A DNA stretch of 64,000 nt from Epiperipatus broadwayi. Its lineage: Eukaryota; Onychophora; Udeonychophora; Euonychophora; Peripatidae. Below are positions 59,619-64,000 of the stretch, piece by piece; the first letter of the stretch is position 1; every line of letters starts with the position of its first letter. Position numbers and translations under genes: made by a program. Below the pieces are notes generated by a model that worked only from the letters and a program-made list of their open reading frames with translations, was not told where the DNA came from and made no database searches. The stretch spans positions 1,242,001 through 1,306,000 of the forward strand of contig JAQFVV010006341.1 in the NCBI GenBank assembly GCA_028023455.1, given 5' to 3'.

Positions 59619-60904
59619 TATTATATAAAATATAAAGTAGACTTATGAGATGGTCACAATATAGTGGTTTCAACATTGAGAAAGCATATAGAATATACTC
59701 CCCAATGGCATAGCTATTGTAGAAATCTTCCAACTATTATCCTAGTATAATCCTTAGGAAAATTTCCACAATAGACAATGACTAACATAATCTTTCATTG
59801 AAAATAATGATTATTTTTCCTTTCACTTATCTAATAAATTACATACAAAATAAAGAAATCAAATGTATTCTAAAATACTTTATAATAACTACTACTACTT
59901 TATGGATATCTCAAGGATAACAATTATTCTTTTATAATAAAATAACGATTACTCACTATAAGATAAATGGATAATAGGAGGGATTTTATTAAGATCTAAT
60001 CATCCTAATAATAACCACACCTAACATTACAAACATAAATTAAATCATCTTCTTAAAATTAACCTAGCTTTAATAATCATAATATAAAAAATTAACATTT
60101 ATTATTTACTACTCACTTTCCAATAAATGATTTAATTACACTTGAATATCCCATATTTTCATTACACAAATATTAATTATAAAACGAACTATATTTTTAC
60201 TATCATCAGAAACTGTACTAGACAATTATAACAGCCTTTTCCTTTTTAGTCACAATGAATTAAATTAATATACATATACTCCTCTAAATTTAAAATGTAA
60301 ACCTGCCAAGATATTCCAATAACAATCTCTCTTATAAACTCATACACAATCTTAAATTTATTCTAAGAATGAATTCAAATTATTTTTAGAATAAGAATAA
60401 TGTGACTTCAAAGATATTATCATTTCTAATTAAAATATAATGATCTTAAATAGCACTACTTAAATAATTGTAATTTAATTTAAGAAATAATTAATTTATC
60501 AAGTTCTTCTTTATAATAATTTATACATAATTATCTTATGATTATATCTTTGTAATCATTTTATATAATTTATATGCTTCGATATGACTTTATGATAAAA
60601 ATAACTGAGTAGAAATGAAGTCATTAGTCTAAAATTTATATCAAAATATTTGTTTATTTGAACAACAATAATAATAAAGAACCAAACTCTTAAATATTAC
60701 ATAACATAATTAACTAAAAAACACATATTATTAAAATATCTGTATAATTATTTACATTGATAAAATTAATAACTTAATTGCATACACCACTTTTAAATTT
60801 AACATTCTTAAGCAATTATTCTATTACTTAAATATTAAATTTGTTACCCTCAACATGCACAATTTCTTTCATGTTGTAATGTAATTATAACGTTTATGAA
60901 TTTT
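59619..60904. other. AT-rich stretch, no gene recognised
   Basis: No ORF of note, no repeat structure seen. Confidence 0.4.
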
Positions 60905-62290
60905 TCATATGGGTTCGATTTTTAATTCTCTTCTATTGAATGATGTGATACATTATTCTTTTTATATCACTTACATAAAACACAATACATTATTAAATTT
61001 TTTTTAAGTGTCATAGCATCGGCCGGGACACGAACCTGCAACCCGGACAACTGCCTGCAAGTGCAAGGCAGTCGTGCTGACCTCTCGACCACTTAATGCT
61101 AGACCATTATTAAATTTTCATATTTTATATTCATGCAAGCTCTATACATAAAATTTAGATTTACATTATTGAACTTTTTAATATAAGATTTATAATATAT
61201 TAAAATAATTAACTGAATCAAGATTTAATTACGACTAGATGATGATTCATTCTGTTCATTCATCTCTTTTTATTCTCATCATTGATCACATGTTATCTTC
61301 TAGTACAGTATCATTTAGATATTATTTAAATACTATAACATTTGTTTTGTATTTATTTGGGTTTGTCTAAAACAGCCCTCTACTACTTAGGAAGGAAACT
61401 ATAATATTTCTAAAATATTTAACTAGTCCTCATTCAATGCTTACCCTATACTTTTCTTTACTATATAAAAGATTTTTATAGATAAGAAACTGATTTTAAT
61501 AAACTCACAACTATAGATATGAAAATTGAGGTCTTTTTGTTTTTAAATGGAAAATTATATTTTGGCAAGTAGTCATTTTTGTCTCAAGGATACTACTTTA
61601 ACATCCGGGCTTATTAACAACCATATTTTGTGGAAATTCCTCTCATCTCTATGTACCAAAAATACAAATATGGGTACCACATAGACCAATCCCATTATGT
61701 TATTTCTATCATTTCTTCAGGAAGGTGTTTCATCCTATCCAGGAATGATAACGTATCTGACAATAACATATATTGCTAACATCAAGCACTATAATTTACC
61801 ACAAGACTAATACTACAATCTCATCTTCCTATCAAGTGATATTGTACAAATTTAATAATTATACATTAAAAAAACAAACTATATATATTTTGACAAACAC
61901 TAGAGTGAGATCAAAATTCTTTGATCACCATTATCATTCATACATTTACTCCTCTTTATATTACTGTTTAAGATTCCAATATTATAGATTTTTTTTTATT
62001 ACTATGACACCCATCTCTTGATTCATTATGATGGCTTTAATTTACTTATTAAATATTTTATATTTAAAATACATCCAATAAATTAATTTAAATAACATTA
62101 CTGTATGATAGAAATATAAAGAATTGTTTTATCCATACTCACTCTTTTTCCACATTCACACATACTACATTAATTTCTTAAGTATAAAACTCATTAATTT
62201 AAAAATAAACATTAAAAATATACAACATATTAATACATCAACATATTCAACTCAAATACCTTAATACTATAACTAGTAGCTACTGTTGCA
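60905..62290. repeat. Segmental tandem duplication, copy 1 (with SINE)
   Basis: It starts 'gggttcgatttttaattctc' at 60911 and is matched, with about 10-20% differences by eye, by 62680-64000. The order of blocks such as 'ttggcaagtagt.attttt' and 'catagaccaa.cccatta' is kept to the window end. The interior has no credible ORF. Confidence 0.85.
61002..61104 (-). mobile_element. tRNA-derived SINE (minus strand) with target-site duplication
   Basis: On the minus strand: box A-like 'tggtcgagaggtcagcac', box B-like 'ggttcgtgtcc', then 'gatgctatgacactt' and an A run. It is flanked by 'cattattaaatttt' at 60988-61001 and 61105-61118. The second copy of the surrounding duplication lacks it (about 62750-62775). 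Confidence 0.85.
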
Positions 62291-62334
62291 TATACATTTA
62301 TATTTTAAAACAATACCCAAAGGAAAAAATATTG

Positions 62335-62578
<244 letters not shown>

Positions 62579-62677
62579 CTTGCTCTGCATTCTTATAGAC
62601 TTCAATGTAATGCTTAACACTTCCTTGCAAGTTACAACATAACAGTAATTTTATGATAATGTTTGTAAGTTCTTAAC

Positions 62678-64000
62678 ATGGGTTCGATTTTTAATTCTCT
62701 TCTACTGAATAATGCAATATCCTTTTTACATCACTTACATAAAACACAATACTTTATTAAATTTTCATATTTTATATTTGGGCAGACTCTTATCAATAAT
62801 TACACATAAAATTTAGATTTATATTATGGTAATTTTTTTAAAATATAAAATTAGATTTATAACATATTGAAATAATTAAATGAATCAAGATTTGATTACT
62901 ACCACATAATCATTCATTCTGTTCATTCTTTATCTCTTTTTATTCTCATCATTGATCTTATTTTATCTTTTAGTATAGTATCATTTAGATATTATTTAAA
63001 TATTGTAATACTTGTTTCGTATTTATTCGGGTTCCTCTAAAACATTCATCCAGCGCTTAGGAAAGAAATTATAATATTTCTAAACTATATAACTAATCTT
63101 TATTTGATGCCTACCTTACCTTTCTTTACTATCTATAAAAACTCCGCAGACTATAAACTGATTTTTAATAAACTAACAACTATAAATATAAAATGGAGAT
63201 CTCCTTTTTCTTTTAAATGAAATGTTCTATTTTGGCAAGTAGTTATTTTTGTCTCAATGATACTACTTTTAGCATCCAGGCTTCTATACTAAACTCTTAT
63301 GGAAATGAACATCTATTTTTATGGAAATTCCTCTCATCTCTGTATTAAAAATACAAATATGGGTGTCACATAGACCAACCCCATTATACGATTGCTATCA
63401 GTTCTTCATGAAGGTGTTTCATCCTATCCTGGAATGATAACTTATCTGATAATAACGCACATTCCTAGCATCAATCTCTACAATTTACCACCAGATTAAT
63501 ATTACAATATCATCTTCCCATCAAGTGTTATCCTACAAATCTAACAATTATGTATTACAAAACAAACTACATATAATTTGACAACCATCAATATTCTATT
63601 TTATTACACTAAATTGAGATCAAAATTCTTTAGCCACCTTTATCATATATACATTTACTCCTTTCATATTACACTTTAAAATTTCAATATCATAGATATT
63701 TTTTTTTATATATTACTATAACTACCATCTCTCGATTCATTATGATGACATTAATTTACTTATAAAATATTTTATACTTAAAAACATCCAATGAATTAAT
63801 TTAAATAATATTACTTTACAATAGAAACTTAAAGTATTATTTTACCCACACTTCCTCTCTTTTCCCACCTTCAAGCATACTATATTCACTTTTTAAGCAT
63901 AACTTTTAAAATCATTAATTTAAAAATAAACATTAAAATATAACACATATTAATACATCAACTTATTTAATTTAACTAACTTAATACTAAACTTAACAAC
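62678..64000. repeat. Segmental tandem duplication, copy 2 (no SINE)
   Basis: Matches copy 1 from 'ggttcgatttttaattctct' to 'attaatacatcaac' near the window end, so it may continue beyond it. The offset is about 1.67-1.77 kb. Confidence 0.85.

Overview
The window is very AT-rich animal DNA (about 70% A+T or more by eye) with no bacterial-type gene organisation. It is almost entirely intergenic or intronic, is dominated by transposable elements, foldback (inverted) repeats and microsatellites, and holds one recognisable host coding exon. That exon is a 297-bp piece of a rhodopsin-type neuropeptide GPCR (53843-54139, minus strand, TM4 to TM5) with good splice sites on both sides. It resembles the crustacean cardioactive peptide receptor / neuropeptide S receptor group. 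With RTE-type LINEs and tRNA-derived SINEs this suggests a bilaterian, probably a protostome (arthropod or mollusc). The species cannot be fixed from the sequence.

Layout. 1-8.3 kb: a tRNA-SINE, a foldback element, tandem duplications, a tandem pair of the recurrent family called A here, a near-perfect 334-bp palindrome and a 109-bp minisatellite. 8.3-17.2 kb: a gene desert with one foldback. 17.2-19.4 kb: an RTE LINE tail next to a 2-kb element with about 255-bp terminal inverted repeats. 20.5-26.2 kb: a split family A copy, several MITE-like foldbacks and trinucleotide/purine repeats. 26.4-27.3 kb: a decayed mariner-like element. 27.4-31.5 kb: a nearly intact LINE (ORF1 zinc-knuckle protein and ORF2 endonuclease/reverse transcriptase) on the minus strand. 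31.8-39 kb: two RTE LINE 3' ends, a SINE, a 38-bp minisatellite, and a diverged fragment of the same LINE lineage as the 27-31 kb element.

42-51.9 kb: foldbacks, a 1.1-kb nested palindrome, and two copies of a dispersed repeat (family G) carrying different insertions: a LINE tail in one, an LTR-like 1.4-kb piece in the other. 53.8-54.2 kb: the GPCR exon, with two hairpin repeats in the upstream intron. 54.9-58 kb: more family A and foldbacks. 59-64 kb: a 358-bp tandem duplication and a roughly 1.7-kb segmental tandem duplication; a SINE sits in one copy only, flanked by a target-site duplication.

The elements do not form a pathway. Their main interest is as a record of nested insertions and of repeat families present in two or more copies, so several can be compared within the window. 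No complete host gene, genuine tRNA, rRNA or CRISPR array was found.
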